A DNA stretch of 64,000 nucleotides, from assembly GCF_029892565.1 (NCBI RefSeq), contig NZ_JARXVH010000013.1:62001-126000 (forward strand), in the 5' to 3' direction. Within the stretch, counting starts at the first letter, position 1. Every line of letters starts with the position of its first letter. A program made the translations under genes and the position numbers. This document shows, piece after piece, positions 41,681-50,276 of this stretch. Source of the stretch: Streptomyces pseudovenezuelae. GTDB taxonomy: Bacteria > Actinomycetota > Actinomycetes > Streptomycetales > Streptomycetaceae. Below the pieces are notes generated by a model. That model was not told the DNA's origin. It saw only the letters and a program-made list of their open reading frames with translations, and did no database searches.

Positions 41681-42922
41681 ATGGCAGGCCACATCCAAGA
41701 CCGCTGGTACAAGACCGAAACCACCCCCGACGGTAAGACCGTCAAGGTCAAGACCGACCGCCACGGAGCGGGGCTGCGCTACCGGGCCCGGTACGTCGGC
41801 CCCGACGGCACCGAGAAGTCCAAGAGCTTTCCCGACCGTCAGAAGCGTCAAGCCGAACAGTGGCTTGCCCATATCGAGGCCGACATGTCGCGCGGTCAGT
41901 ACGTCGACCCGCGCGCGGCAAAAACCACGTTTCAGCAGTTCACCGAGAAGTGGCTCAAGACGCTCGGGTCAGACCCGAACACTCTCGAATCCATGAACTC
42001 CCAACTCCGGCTGCACGCCTTCCCGTATATCGGCTCGCGCCCTCTCGGATCGTTTCAGCCGGGGCACATCCGTGAGTGGGTGGCGGTGCTCGAAGAGAAC
42101 GGCCTGCCAGGCTCGTACGGCAGGGCCATTTACGCGAACGTGCGTGCCGCACTGAGTGCCGCTGTCGACGATGGTCACCTGAGCCGCAACCCGTGCTCCG
42201 CGGGTTCCGTCAAACCGCCGGCGCTTGACCCCAAGCGTGTGGTGCCGTGGTCGGCTGAGCGCGTGTTCGCCGTACAGGCTGCGATGCCGGAGCGATACCG
42301 GGCGATGGTCGATCTGGGGGCCGGTTGCGGGATGCGACAAGGCGAGATCCTCGGAGTGGCCGTGGACGCGCTCGACTTCGACTCCGACACCCTGCACGTG
42401 GTGCAGCAACTCAAGCTCAGCCGGAGCAAGCCCGTGTTCGCCCTACCCAAGGGCGGCAAGACGCGGCACGTACCGCTTCCCGGGCCCGTAGCCGATGCGC
42501 TCAGGGCCCACATGAAGCAGTTCCCGCCCGTTGAGATCACTCTGCCCTGGAGGACGGCCGACGGACCGAAGGTAACCAAGCGGCTCATCTTCCTGGCACC
42601 GCGCGGCAACCACGTGTGGCGCACCTCCCTGAATGAGGAAGCGTGGAAGCCCGCGCTTGTCGCGGCCGGAGTCATTCCCGAACCCGACACGGAGGAAGAG
42701 GGGTACGCCGCAGCACGCGAGCACGGTATGCACGCCCTGAGGCACTTCTACGCGTCGGCGTTGTTGGACGGAGGGGAGAACATCAAGGCCGTCAGCGAGT
42801 ACTTGGGGCACAGCAATGCGGCGCTGACGCTTCGCATCTACGCTCATCTCATGCCGAGCAGCCAGGAGCGTACGCGCACGGCGATCGCAACTGTCTACGA
42901 CAAGGCGCAACGCCCAGTCTGA
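41681..42922 (+). CDS. int: Tyrosine-type site-specific integrase
   Basis: 413-aa phage-type integrase. An N-terminal arm-binding domain (about 1-75), a core-binding SAM-like domain (about 85-165), and a catalytic domain (about 190-405) are visible. The catalytic residues occur as the Arg in GCGMRQGEILG, HALRH (His-x-x-Arg), the LGHS His, and the nucleophile Tyr in LRIYAHLM. ATG 41681 follows GAGAGGA. It ends exactly where the right arm-site repeat begins, about 100 bp from the attR core, the expected geometry. It should have catalysed insertion into the CCO2 gene. Confidence 0.96.
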   Translation: MAGHIQDRWYKTETTPDGKTVKVKTDRHGAGLRYRARYVGPDGTEKSKSFPDRQKRQAEQWLAHIEADMSRGQYVDPRAAKTTFQQFTEKWLKTLGSDPNTLESMNSQLRLHAFPYIGSRPLGSFQPGHIREWVAVLEENGLPGSYGRAIYANVRAALSAAVDDGHLSRNPCSAGSVKPPALDPKRVVPWSAERVFAVQAAMPERYRAMVDLGAGCGMRQGEILGVAVDALDFDSDTLHVVQQLKLSRSKPVFALPKGGKTRHVPLPGPVADALRAHMKQFPPVEITLPWRTADGPKVTKRLIFLAPRGNHVWRTSLNEEAWKPALVAAGVIPEPDTEEEGYAAAREHGMHALRHFYASALLDGGENIKAVSEYLGHSNAALTLRIYAHLMPSSQERTRTAIATVYDKAQRPV

Positions 42923-42939
42923 CGGCCCACAGACGGCCC
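42921..42939. repeat. Right arm-type integrase site (copy of 28921-28939)
   Basis: GACGGCCCACAGACGGCCC is identical to the left-end copy and in the same orientation. It overlaps the int stop codon. A looser inverted pair (CACGGCCCC...TACA and TGTAGGGCCGTG) follows to about 43002 and may be the int terminator. Confidence 0.7.
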
Positions 42940-43021
42940 ACGGCCCCCTACAGAACCGTCAGTTGGGGAGAATCCGCAGCTAGAACGCCTGTAGGGCCGT
43001 GGGTTGGCTTCTCTGAGCCGA

Positions 43022-43028
43022 AGAAGAC
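43022..43028. other. attR core
   Basis: AGAAGAC at the junction of element sequence (left) and the 5' part of CCO2 (right, transcribed leftward). It is identical to the core at 28815. Confidence 0.8.
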
Positions 43029-43709
43029 GGCGTAGTGATCGCTGACCGCGAAGTCGTGCATGAGGACGGGTACGCCGATGTCGAAGGAGTGCGATTCGAT
43101 GATCTCGGCCGTCTTCGCATCGGCGCGGTACCAGGTGATGGTGGGGCCGGTGGCGGCGAAGAACAGCATGTCGCCGCTGTCCGGGTCGATCTTGTAGTGG
43201 GCGGTGCACAGGATGTCGATGCCGCCGTGGAAGTCGTACGTGCCGAAGGTCTTGAGCGTCTCCGGGTCCATCGCGTACGGCAGTCCGCCCTCGTAGTAAA
43301 CGAGCAGGCGATCGTCGAAGACACCGACATTGGTGTTGGCGACGTTCTTGGCGGGCGGGGCTCCGTCGGGCAGCCGGCCGGGGGTTCCGCCGTTGACGAA
43401 GCCGCTGTAGACGGCCTCTCCGGCCTGTACTTCGATCTTCATGGAGTCGGTGTCGACCCAGCGGGTGCGGTAGGCGGCCTTGCCCTCCCGGAGGTAGATG
43501 CCACAGACCATGCCGTCGCCCTCCCACCAGTGGTAGCGGTCGGTGTTACGGGGCTGGAAGCGGGGGTTGCCGAAGGTCCGGAACAACGCCCCCGCGAGGT
43601 CGGCCGGGATCTCCCCCTGCACCTCCAGGTCGTACGCCTCGTTCTCCTCCGTCCACGGCGTGAAGGGGCCGCGCAGGAACTTGTTGTCGGTGGGCCAGTC
43701 GGTGGTCAT
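43022..43709 (-). pseudogene. 5' part of carotenoid-oxygenase gene CCO2, severed by the integrated element
   Basis: The ATG at 43709 with AGGAGA upstream opens DWPTDNKFLRGPFTPWTEEN and continues through DRYHWWEGDGMV, TYDFHGGIDILCTAHYKIDP and VLMHDFAVSDHYAVF, the N-terminal half of a CCO with two candidate iron His ligands. At the attR core it passes into the element and stops at 42948 after about 25 foreign residues. Its sequence is closely alike to CCO3. The product would be an inactive 253-aa fragment while the element is integrated. It lies 42 bp after the aldehyde dehydrogenase stop in the same orientation. Confidence 0.95.
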
Positions 43710-43750
43710 GAAGGTGTTCTCCTGTGGGGTGTCTTCGAACCGGGTAGGTG

Positions 43751-45220
43751 TCAGAAGGGGTAGTGCGGGAGTTCGCCGCGTACGGTGACCCACTGCTGTT
43801 CGGTGAAGGCTTCGATGTTGGCGGCGCTGCCGCCGTGGCGGGAGCCGGTGCCGGAGTCGCCGACCCCGCCGAAGGGGATGAGCGGCTCGTCGTTGACGGT
43901 CTGGTCGTTGATGTGCACCAGGCCGCTGGGCACTCGTTCCGCCAGGGCGAGTCCCTTCATGACGTCCCGGGTGAGGATGCCCAGGGACAGCCCGTACTCG
44001 GTCCCGGCGGCCAGGCGGGCCGCCTCGTCGATGTCCTGGAAGGGGACGACGGGCGCGACCGGCCCGAAGATCTCCTCGGCGTAGGCGGGCGCGGTGAGCG
44101 GTACGTCGGCGAGCACCGTGGGCCGGTAGAACAGTCCCTCGTAGCCGCCGCCCGCGGCCAGCCGGGCACCGGCCGCGATGGTCTCCGTGACGATGCGGTG
44201 CACGCCGTCGCGCTGTCCGCCGTCGATGAGCGGGCCGACGGCGACGTCCTCTGTGGCCGGGTCGCCGACCGGGAGCGCGTCGGCGTGCTGGGCGAGCAGG
44301 GCCGTGTACTCGTCGGCGACCGAGGCGTGGACGAGGTGCCGGCTGCTGGCCATGCAGATCTGGCCGGCGTGGGCGAAGGATCCCCAGGCGCCCACCGAGG
44401 CCGCCTTCTCCAAGTCGACGTCGTCCATGACGACGAGCGCGGAGTTTCCGCCCAACTCCAAGTGAACCCGCTTGAGATGGCGGGCCGCGGCGATACCGAT
44501 GGCGCGTCCGGCCCGGGTGGAGCCGGTGAACGCGATGACGGGTACCTGCGGATGCTCGACCACGGCGACCCCGACGTCCGCGCCGCCGGGCAGGACGTGC
44601 AGCAGACCGGGCGGCAGGCCTGCCTCCTCGAAGACGCGGGCGAAGACCACGCCGCCGCTGACCGCGGTGCGGGGGTCCGGCTTGAGGACGACCGCGTTGC
44701 CCAGAGCGAGCGCCGGGGCGACGGCCCGCATGGCCAGGACGATCGGCACGTTGAACGGGGCGATGACGCCGACCACGCCGACGGGGACGCGACGGGCGAA
44801 CGACAGCCGCTGCTGCCCGGAACGCAGCAGCTCACCGTAGGGCGCCCCGGCCAGGGCGGCCGCCTCGAAGCATTCCTCCGCACCACCGCTGCTGACCTGC
44901 ATGGCCGCGAACGGCCGGATGGCGCCGGACTCCCGAATGAGCCAGGTCTCGATCTCCTGCTGGTGTTCCTCGAACAGGCGCGCCGCACGGCGCAGTACCG
45001 CGGCGCGGTCGGAGTACGGCTGGGCGGCCCACTCCCGCTGGGCGTGTACGGCTCGCTTCACCGCCTTGTCCACTTCGGCCGGTGTGCCGGTGCCGACGCG
45101 GCCCAGCGTCTTGCCGGTGGCGGGTTCGACGGCGTCGTACTCCTCGCCCGAGCCGCTGATCCACTCACCTGAGCCGGAGAAGATGCGGCCTTCCCAGGCG
45201 CTGCTGTCCAAAAACGTCAT
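43751..45220 (-). CDS. NAD(P)-dependent aldehyde dehydrogenase (aromatic-aldehyde type)
   Basis: 489-aa aldehyde dehydrogenase. The NAD-binding region shows GVIAPFNVPIVL and AFTGSTRAGRAIG, the general base Glu lies in HLELGGNSAL, and the catalytic Cys in HAGQICMASSRH. The C-terminal EIFGPVAPVVPF and GGVGDSGTG segments are intact, so it should be active. Its overall look is that of salicylaldehyde/benzaldehyde/vanillin dehydrogenases. ATG 45220 has a G-rich site (GGAACGGGA) upstream. It lies between the MFS gene and the interrupted CCO2, so it likely oxidises the aldehyde released by that oxygenase. The exact substrate is inferred. Confidence 0.93.
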   Translation of the reverse strand: MTFLDSSAWEGRIFSGSGEWISGSGEEYDAVEPATGKTLGRVGTGTPAEVDKAVKRAVHAQREWAAQPYSDRAAVLRRAARLFEEHQQEIETWLIRESGAIRPFAAMQVSSGGAEECFEAAALAGAPYGELLRSGQQRLSFARRVPVGVVGVIAPFNVPIVLAMRAVAPALALGNAVVLKPDPRTAVSGGVVFARVFEEAGLPPGLLHVLPGGADVGVAVVEHPQVPVIAFTGSTRAGRAIGIAAARHLKRVHLELGGNSALVVMDDVDLEKAASVGAWGSFAHAGQICMASSRHLVHASVADEYTALLAQHADALPVGDPATEDVAVGPLIDGGQRDGVHRIVTETIAAGARLAAGGGYEGLFYRPTVLADVPLTAPAYAEEIFGPVAPVVPFQDIDEAARLAAGTEYGLSLGILTRDVMKGLALAERVPSGLVHINDQTVNDEPLIPFGGVGDSGTGSRHGGSAANIEAFTEQQWVTVRGELPHYPF

Positions 45221-45273
45221 GGTGTCCCGTTCCATGTCAGGGGTTGTTACGGCTGTGTCCTCGGGGTTGGCGG

Positions 45274-46926
45274 TCAGGCGCTGGGGAGCGCCTTGGCCGA
45301 GGACGAGGTGATGGTCGAGTCGGCGGTTGCGGCGGCCGCCTCGTCGTCGGGCGTGCCGATCGCCATGGCACCAGGGGCTCCGCTGTGCCGCAGGGCGACG
45401 GCGGCGATCACCGCGCCTGCCAGGGCGGCGCCGGCGCAGATGTACATGCCGAGGTCCAGGCCCGATTCGAGGGCCTGGCGGGCGAGAGGGGCCACGGTAC
45501 GCGACAGGCTACCGAGGTCGGCGTTGGCGGCCGCGAGTGCGCCTCCCTCGGCGTTGACGGCGTTGGCGACGCCCAGGGCCCGCGGGGGAAGCCCGGAGGA
45601 GGCGAGCTTGTCGGCCAGCGCGCCGCTGGCCGTGCCGAGTGCGACGGCGCTCATGACCGCGGGGCCGAGGGCCTGCCCCGTCTCGCGGACGAGGCTGGTG
45701 ACCGCGCTGGCCATGCCGGCGTAGTGGATGTCGACCGTGCCGACCGCGACGGCCGTCAGTGACGAGAACATCGTGATGAAGCCGACTCCCATCAGCAGGA
45801 TGGGTCCGGTCATCGACGCGAGGCTCGTCGCGTCGCCCGGCAGCAGTGCCATCCAGAGCTCTCCGGCGGCGAGCGACAGCAGTCCGCCGACCAGCAGGGT
45901 GCGGGGGTGCACGTGGTGCAGCAGTTTCGGCAGGAACGGAGTGAGCAGCAGCGGGACCGCCTGGATGAGTGCGAGGGGCAGGGCGGCCTGCAGCGGGGAG
46001 ACGTGGTTGACGGACTCCAGCTTGATGCTGAGCGCATAAGCGGTGCCGATGAAGCCGAACAGGGCGAGCAGTCCGATGGCGGCGGCCGCGGCGAAGGCGG
46101 GGGTCTTGAACAGGTCCAGGCGCAGCATCGGTGCCCGTGACCTTCGCTCCACGGCGACGAACGCGATGAAGGAGGCGGCGGAGAGGGCGAAGGCGAGCAC
46201 GATGTGGGGCTCGGAGTAGCCGTCGCTCGCGCCCTCGATGACGGCGTAGAGCAGGGCCAGCAGGGACACCGCGATGGTGAGCTGACCGGGCCCGTCGAGG
46301 CCGCGGCCGGCGGTGGCCCGTGGGGAGTCGACGAGCCAGCGACGGCTGACGGCCGCGGTGACCAGGCCGAGCACCGCGAGCGGGACGAAGGCCCAGCCCC
46401 AGTGGGCGTGTTCGGCGATGAAGCCGCTGATCAGCGGGGCGATCATGGCGCCGAAAGCGAGGCTGAGCGCCCAGTACGACAGCGCTCTGGCACGGCCGAC
46501 GGCCTCCCGGGTGCCCGCGACGATCACCGCCAACGAGGTGGGGAAGATCGCTGCGGCTCCCAGGCCGGCGATCACCTGGCCGGCGATCAGCTGGGTCATC
46601 GACGTCGCGGTGGCGACGACCAGGCAGCCGGCCGTGATCAGCAGCCCGCCGAGGACGAGCAGGCGCTTGCGTCCGAACAGGTCGCCGAGGACGCCGAAAT
46701 TCAGCTCCAGGATGGCCGTCGGAAGGATGAACGCGGCCGGGATCCAGGCCAGGGCGGTGGCCGATGCCCCGAGGTCCCGCTGGATCTCACCGATGAGCGG
46801 GGAGGCCAGGGGGATGCCGATCTGAGCCACGCAGATGGCGAGGCAGACCGCCATCAGCGTGCCGCGGCTCAGCGGAACAGGGTTGTTCGGGAAGGGTGTT
46901 GGGCTCTCGGCATCGTGAGCGGTCAT
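45274..46926 (-). CDS. MFS transporter, DHA2-like 14-helix family
   Basis: 550-aa membrane transporter with about 14 predicted helices. The conserved MFS loop GVLGDLFGRKRLLVLGG and the motif C-like region (SYWALSLAFGAMIAPLISGF) are clear. DHA2-type members export drugs or small aromatics with proton exchange. ATG 46926 (MTAHDAESP) has GGAGGCAT upstream. It is divergent from the VOC-monooxygenase-FAH operon and probably co-transcribed with the aldehyde dehydrogenase 53 bp downstream. Import or export of aromatic substrates or intermediates is likely. Confidence 0.93.
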   Translation of the reverse strand: MTAHDAESPTPFPNNPVPLSRGTLMAVCLAICVAQIGIPLASPLIGEIQRDLGASATALAWIPAAFILPTAILELNFGVLGDLFGRKRLLVLGGLLITAGCLVVATATSMTQLIAGQVIAGLGAAAIFPTSLAVIVAGTREAVGRARALSYWALSLAFGAMIAPLISGFIAEHAHWGWAFVPLAVLGLVTAAVSRRWLVDSPRATAGRGLDGPGQLTIAVSLLALLYAVIEGASDGYSEPHIVLAFALSAASFIAFVAVERRSRAPMLRLDLFKTPAFAAAAAIGLLALFGFIGTAYALSIKLESVNHVSPLQAALPLALIQAVPLLLTPFLPKLLHHVHPRTLLVGGLLSLAAGELWMALLPGDATSLASMTGPILLMGVGFITMFSSLTAVAVGTVDIHYAGMASAVTSLVRETGQALGPAVMSAVALGTASGALADKLASSGLPPRALGVANAVNAEGGALAAANADLGSLSRTVAPLARQALESGLDLGMYICAGAALAGAVIAAVALRHSGAPGAMAIGTPDDEAAAATADSTITSSSAKALPSA

Positions 46927-47145
46927 GAGGGATGCCTCCAGTGGTGCTTGGTGGACGCCGTCGATTGAGCGGCGCCCGAACATGGTGTCTCGAATATCCG
47001 GACAGGTAGTTCATTGAGCAGGACCGTGCCCTGCAGACTTCCCTCCAGTCAAGGGGATCGACAAGAGAATTCCGTGTTTGACGGGCAAGCAGCAGCTGGG
47101 TACTGTCCCAACTATCAGCTATCTAGTCCTGAAAATGGAGACACC

Positions 47146-47640
47146 ATGAGTATCACCGGTCTCGGACACACCGGCTTCTGGGTCGACGACCTCGAGAAGA
47201 TGCGCGACTTCTACAGCCGGGTCATGGGACTGACCGTGACCGACGAGGACGAGGAGCGGCGCATCGTGTTCTTCTCGTCCCGCCCGGACGAGGAGCACCA
47301 CGAGTTCGTGCTCCAGGAGGGCCGGACCGCCCCGGCCAGGACCAGGCTCACGCATCAGGTGTCGTGGCGGGTGGACTCGCTGGAGTCGGTCATCGACTTC
47401 CACCACCGGTTCCGCGCCGAAGGCATCGAGGTCCAGCAGGAGGTCACCCACGGCAACGCGATCGGGATCTACTTCTTCGACCCCGAGGGCAACCGCAACG
47501 AGGTCTACCTGCGCATCAAGCGCGACGTGCGCCAGCCGTTCCGCAAGACGCTCAACCTCGACCAGTCCCCCGAGGAGATCTTCGCCGAGGCCGAGCGGCT
47601 GCTGACCGAGGGCGGCCCCGCCTACCAGCCCGTCCAGTGA
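47146..47640 (+). CDS. VOC-family protein, single-domain extradiol-dioxygenase-like
   Basis: 164-aa protein of the vicinal-oxygen-chelate superfamily. The paired beta-alpha-beta modules carry the three expected metal ligands: His in LGHTGFWVDDLEKMRDFY, His in LTHQVSWRVDSLE, and Glu in RNEVYLRI. ATG 47146 follows GGAG. In an operon with a flavin monooxygenase and an FAH-family hydrolase it is a good candidate for the ring-cleaving (catechol 2,3-dioxygenase-like) step, but glyoxalase-type chemistry cannot be excluded. It is the first gene of this rightward operon, divergent from the MFS gene by 219 bp. Confidence 0.85.
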   Translation: MSITGLGHTGFWVDDLEKMRDFYSRVMGLTVTDEDEERRIVFFSSRPDEEHHEFVLQEGRTAPARTRLTHQVSWRVDSLESVIDFHHRFRAEGIEVQQEVTHGNAIGIYFFDPEGNRNEVYLRIKRDVRQPFRKTLNLDQSPEEIFAEAERLLTEGGPAYQPVQ

Positions 47641-47666
47641 TCCACGGCCCGCGACGGAGCACCCAC

Positions 47667-49382
47667 ATGACTGCACCACCACCGGCCTCGCAGCCGAGAT
47701 CCCGGTCCCACCACCGGCCGGCGGTACTGGTCGTCGGTGCCGGCCCGACCGGTCTGACGGCCGCCCATCTGCTCGGTTCCCGGGGTGTCAGGGTGCTGCT
47801 GGTCGAGCGCAACGCCACCACCAGCGACGCGGCCAAGGCGATCAGCCTCGACGACGAGTCCCTGCGCACCCTGCAGTCGGCCGGTCTCGACGAGGCGGTG
47901 TACCCGATCATCGTGCCGGGCACCGGGACCAGGTACTTCGGCATCGACGGACGCCCCCTCGTGCACGCCCGCGGCACCGGCGACCAGCGGTACGGCCACC
48001 CCTTCAAGAACTCCTTCGCCCAGCCCGACCTCGAACGGGTGTTGTGCGAGCAGCTGCGCTGCCTCCCGGACGTAGACGTCCGCTTCGACACCCGGCTCAC
48101 GAACCTCAGCCACCACTCCGACCGGGTGCGTGTCACCCTCCGGAGCGGCGGCGAGGACGGCCCCGTGGAGGAGTTGGACGTCGCTTACGTCCTCGGCTGC
48201 GACGGCGGCCGCAGCACCGTACGCGACCTGCTGTCCATCCCCATGCAGGGGCGCAGCTTCCCCGACGTGTGGCTGGTGGTCGACACGCTGGGGGACGGCC
48301 ACGACCAGCGCTACGGCATGCACCACGGCGACCCCGAGCGGCCCGTCGTCATCGTGCCGGGCCAGGACGGCCGCTGCCGGTACGAGTTCCGGCTCAAGCC
48401 CGGCGAGTGCGAGGCGGGCAGTCCGCCGCCGTTCGAGCTGGTGCGTCAACTCCTGCTTCCCTACCGGGAGATCACACCCGAACAAGTCGAGCGCGCGGTT
48501 GCCTACAGCTTCCATGCGCTGCTGGCCGACCGGCTCCGCGACGGCCGCTGCTTCCTGCTGGGCGACGCCGCCCACATGATGCCGCCGTTCGCTGGCCAGG
48601 GCCTCAACTCCGGGGTGCGGGACGCGGCCAACCTCTGCTGGAAGATCGAAGAGGTCCTGGCGGGACGGGCCGGTGACGCCCTGCTCGACACGTACGACAC
48701 CGAGCGCCGCCCGCACGCCCGGGCCGTGATCGACCTGTCCGTGCGGCTCGGCCGGATCGTCATGACCACCAGCAGCCCCCGCGCCCGCCTGCGCGACCTG
48801 CTGGTGCGCACCGCCATGCGCACCCCGCCCGGACGCCGGTACCTCACCGAGATGCGCTACCGCCCCGACACCCGCGTACGCTCCGGAGCCGTCGTACGCC
48901 TCGACAGCCCGCACCAGTCACTCGTCGGCAGGCCGCTGCCTCAGCCGCGCGTGCTGCGCGCACCGCGCCACGAGGTCACCCGGCTCGACGACGCCCTCGG
49001 CCGGGGCTGGAGCCTGCTGGGGATCGGCGTGACCGAAGCCGACTGGGCGACCGCCACCGCCCGGCCAGGCCTCCCGGACGCCACCCACGTGGACGTCTGC
49101 CTGGACGACCGCGCGCCGCAGGACCACGCCGGCCGCACGGGGATCGCCGACGCCGACGGCCGCCTGGACGCCCTCTTCGCCCGACTGGCCGGCCACTTCG
49201 TGCTCGTGCGCCCGGACCGGCTGGTGGCCGCCGTGTTCACCCCCGGACGAGCAGGACGCGCGGCGGCGGAGCTGCGGCGCGCGACTGGCGACACCGGGGA
49301 CGACACCTCCGCAGAACCGGTGGCCGTCTCCACCCGCCTCGACCCCCAAGTCCAGCCCCACATCCAGGGAGTACGCCGATGA
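47667..49382 (+). CDS. FAD-dependent aromatic monooxygenase (PheA/TfdB family)
   Basis: 571-aa flavoprotein hydroxylase. The FAD/NADPH motifs are VLVVGAGPTGLTAAHLL (GxGxxG), VLGCDGGRSTVRDLL (DG motif), and CFLLGDAAHMMPPFAGQGLN (GD motif). The length and C-terminal thioredoxin-like extension (about 400-560) fit phenol or 3-hydroxyphenylpropionate hydroxylases such as MhpA. ATG 47667 starts 26 bp after the VOC stop, and its own stop overlaps the FAH gene by 4 nt. It likely adds a hydroxyl to an aromatic acid to make a catechol for ring opening. No regiochemistry can be read from the sequence. Confidence 0.94.
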   Translation: MTAPPPASQPRSRSHHRPAVLVVGAGPTGLTAAHLLGSRGVRVLLVERNATTSDAAKAISLDDESLRTLQSAGLDEAVYPIIVPGTGTRYFGIDGRPLVHARGTGDQRYGHPFKNSFAQPDLERVLCEQLRCLPDVDVRFDTRLTNLSHHSDRVRVTLRSGGEDGPVEELDVAYVLGCDGGRSTVRDLLSIPMQGRSFPDVWLVVDTLGDGHDQRYGMHHGDPERPVVIVPGQDGRCRYEFRLKPGECEAGSPPPFELVRQLLLPYREITPEQVERAVAYSFHALLADRLRDGRCFLLGDAAHMMPPFAGQGLNSGVRDAANLCWKIEEVLAGRAGDALLDTYDTERRPHARAVIDLSVRLGRIVMTTSSPRARLRDLLVRTAMRTPPGRRYLTEMRYRPDTRVRSGAVVRLDSPHQSLVGRPLPQPRVLRAPRHEVTRLDDALGRGWSLLGIGVTEADWATATARPGLPDATHVDVCLDDRAPQDHAGRTGIADADGRLDALFARLAGHFVLVRPDRLVAAVFTPGRAGRAAAELRRATGDTGDDTSAEPVAVSTRLDPQVQPHIQGVRR

Positions 49383-50221
49383 GGCTCAGCACCGTCCGTC
49401 TCCAGGACGAAGACCGCACCACGACGGCCGCGCGGCAGGACGGCGACGAGTTCGTCCTGCTGCCGTACACCGACGTCGGCGCCCTGCTCGCCTCCGGCGG
49501 GAACTGGCAGGAACGGGCTGCCTGGAACGGCGACCGCGTCCCGCTCGACACGGTGACCCTCGCGCCCGTCGTCCCCCACCCGAACAAGATCGTCTGCCTC
49601 GGCCTCAACTACGCCACCCACATCAAGGAAATGGGCCGCCCGACACCCACCCATCCCACCCTCTTCGCCAAGTACGACGGCTCCCTGATCGGCGCCCACG
49701 ACGACATCCACATGCCGCCGATCAGCGACGACCTCGACTGGGAGGCCGAACTCGGCGTCGTCGTCGGCCGCCCCGGCCGGCACATCCCCCGCAGCCAGGC
49801 ACTCGAACACGTCGCCGGTTACACCGTCGCCAACGACGTCACCGTCCGCGACTGGCAGCACCGCACCCGCGAGTTCCTCTCCGGCAAGACCTTCGAGGCC
49901 ACCACCCCCGTCGGGCCGGCCCTCGTCACCCCCGACGAACTCCCGCCCGGCGCCTCCGGGCTGACCATCTCCTGCAGCGTCGACGGCCACACGATGCAGA
50001 AATCCAACACCGCCGACCTGCTCTTCGGCGTCACCGACATCCTCGCCTACGTCAGCACCATCATCACCCTCCAGCCTGGCGACCTGATCCTCACAGGCAC
50101 CCCTGGCGGCGTCGGCGCCGGACGCGATCCCAAGGTCTTCCTGCGACCGGGCCAGGAACTCCTCACCTCCGTCGAAGGCATCGGCGAACTGCGTAACAGC
50201 GTCGTCAAAGACAGCCTGTGA
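49379..50221 (+). CDS. Fumarylacetoacetate-hydrolase (FAH) family protein
   Basis: 280-aa enzyme of the FAH/2-hydroxyhepta-2,4-diene-1,7-dioate isomerase family. The metal-binding motif is seen as DLDWEAELGVVVGR (Asp and Glu ligands) and GYTVANDVTVRDWQ, and the C-terminal GDLILTGTPGGVG loop is typical. It starts at an ATG overlapping the monooxygenase stop by 4 nt. It should act on the ring-opened product, cleaving a C-C bond or isomerising the dienoate, as in meta-cleavage or homoprotocatechuate pathways. It is the last enzyme before the IclR regulator. Confidence 0.94.
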   Translation: MRLSTVRLQDEDRTTTAARQDGDEFVLLPYTDVGALLASGGNWQERAAWNGDRVPLDTVTLAPVVPHPNKIVCLGLNYATHIKEMGRPTPTHPTLFAKYDGSLIGAHDDIHMPPISDDLDWEAELGVVVGRPGRHIPRSQALEHVAGYTVANDVTVRDWQHRTREFLSGKTFEATTPVGPALVTPDELPPGASGLTISCSVDGHTMQKSNTADLLFGVTDILAYVSTIITLQPGDLILTGTPGGVGAGRDPKVFLRPGQELLTSVEGIGELRNSVVKDSL

Positions 50222-50276
50222 CCGCGTGAAGGGCCCGTGTTCCGGTAACCCACACCGCGCGGCTACAGTGTCCGGC

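Larger units (their letters stand above)
28815..43028 (+). mobile_element. AICE-type integrative and conjugative element inserted in a CCO gene
   Basis: A 14.2-kb element bounded by the 7-bp direct repeat AGAAGAC (28815-28821 and 43022-43028). It carries an integrase and excisionase at the right end, a prim-pol and a helicase-like replication pair, an FtsK/SpoIIIE-type transfer ATPase, small Spd-like proteins, a GntR repressor and YdcF pair, an IS5-like transposase and two cargo genes. Deleting one repeat plus the element joins 688 and 770 nt of CCO2 into 1458 nt (486 codons) with no stop. Actinomycete AICEs normally enter tRNA genes, so a catabolic gene as target is unusual. Confidence 0.92.

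Noticed and set aside
28822..43021. tRNA gene at the element ends
   Set aside because: Neither junction shows a cloverleaf or CCA end; the flanks are oxygenase coding sequence.
43748..45172. 474-codon plus-strand open frame
   Set aside because: Antisense of the aldehyde dehydrogenase, which has all catalytic residues.
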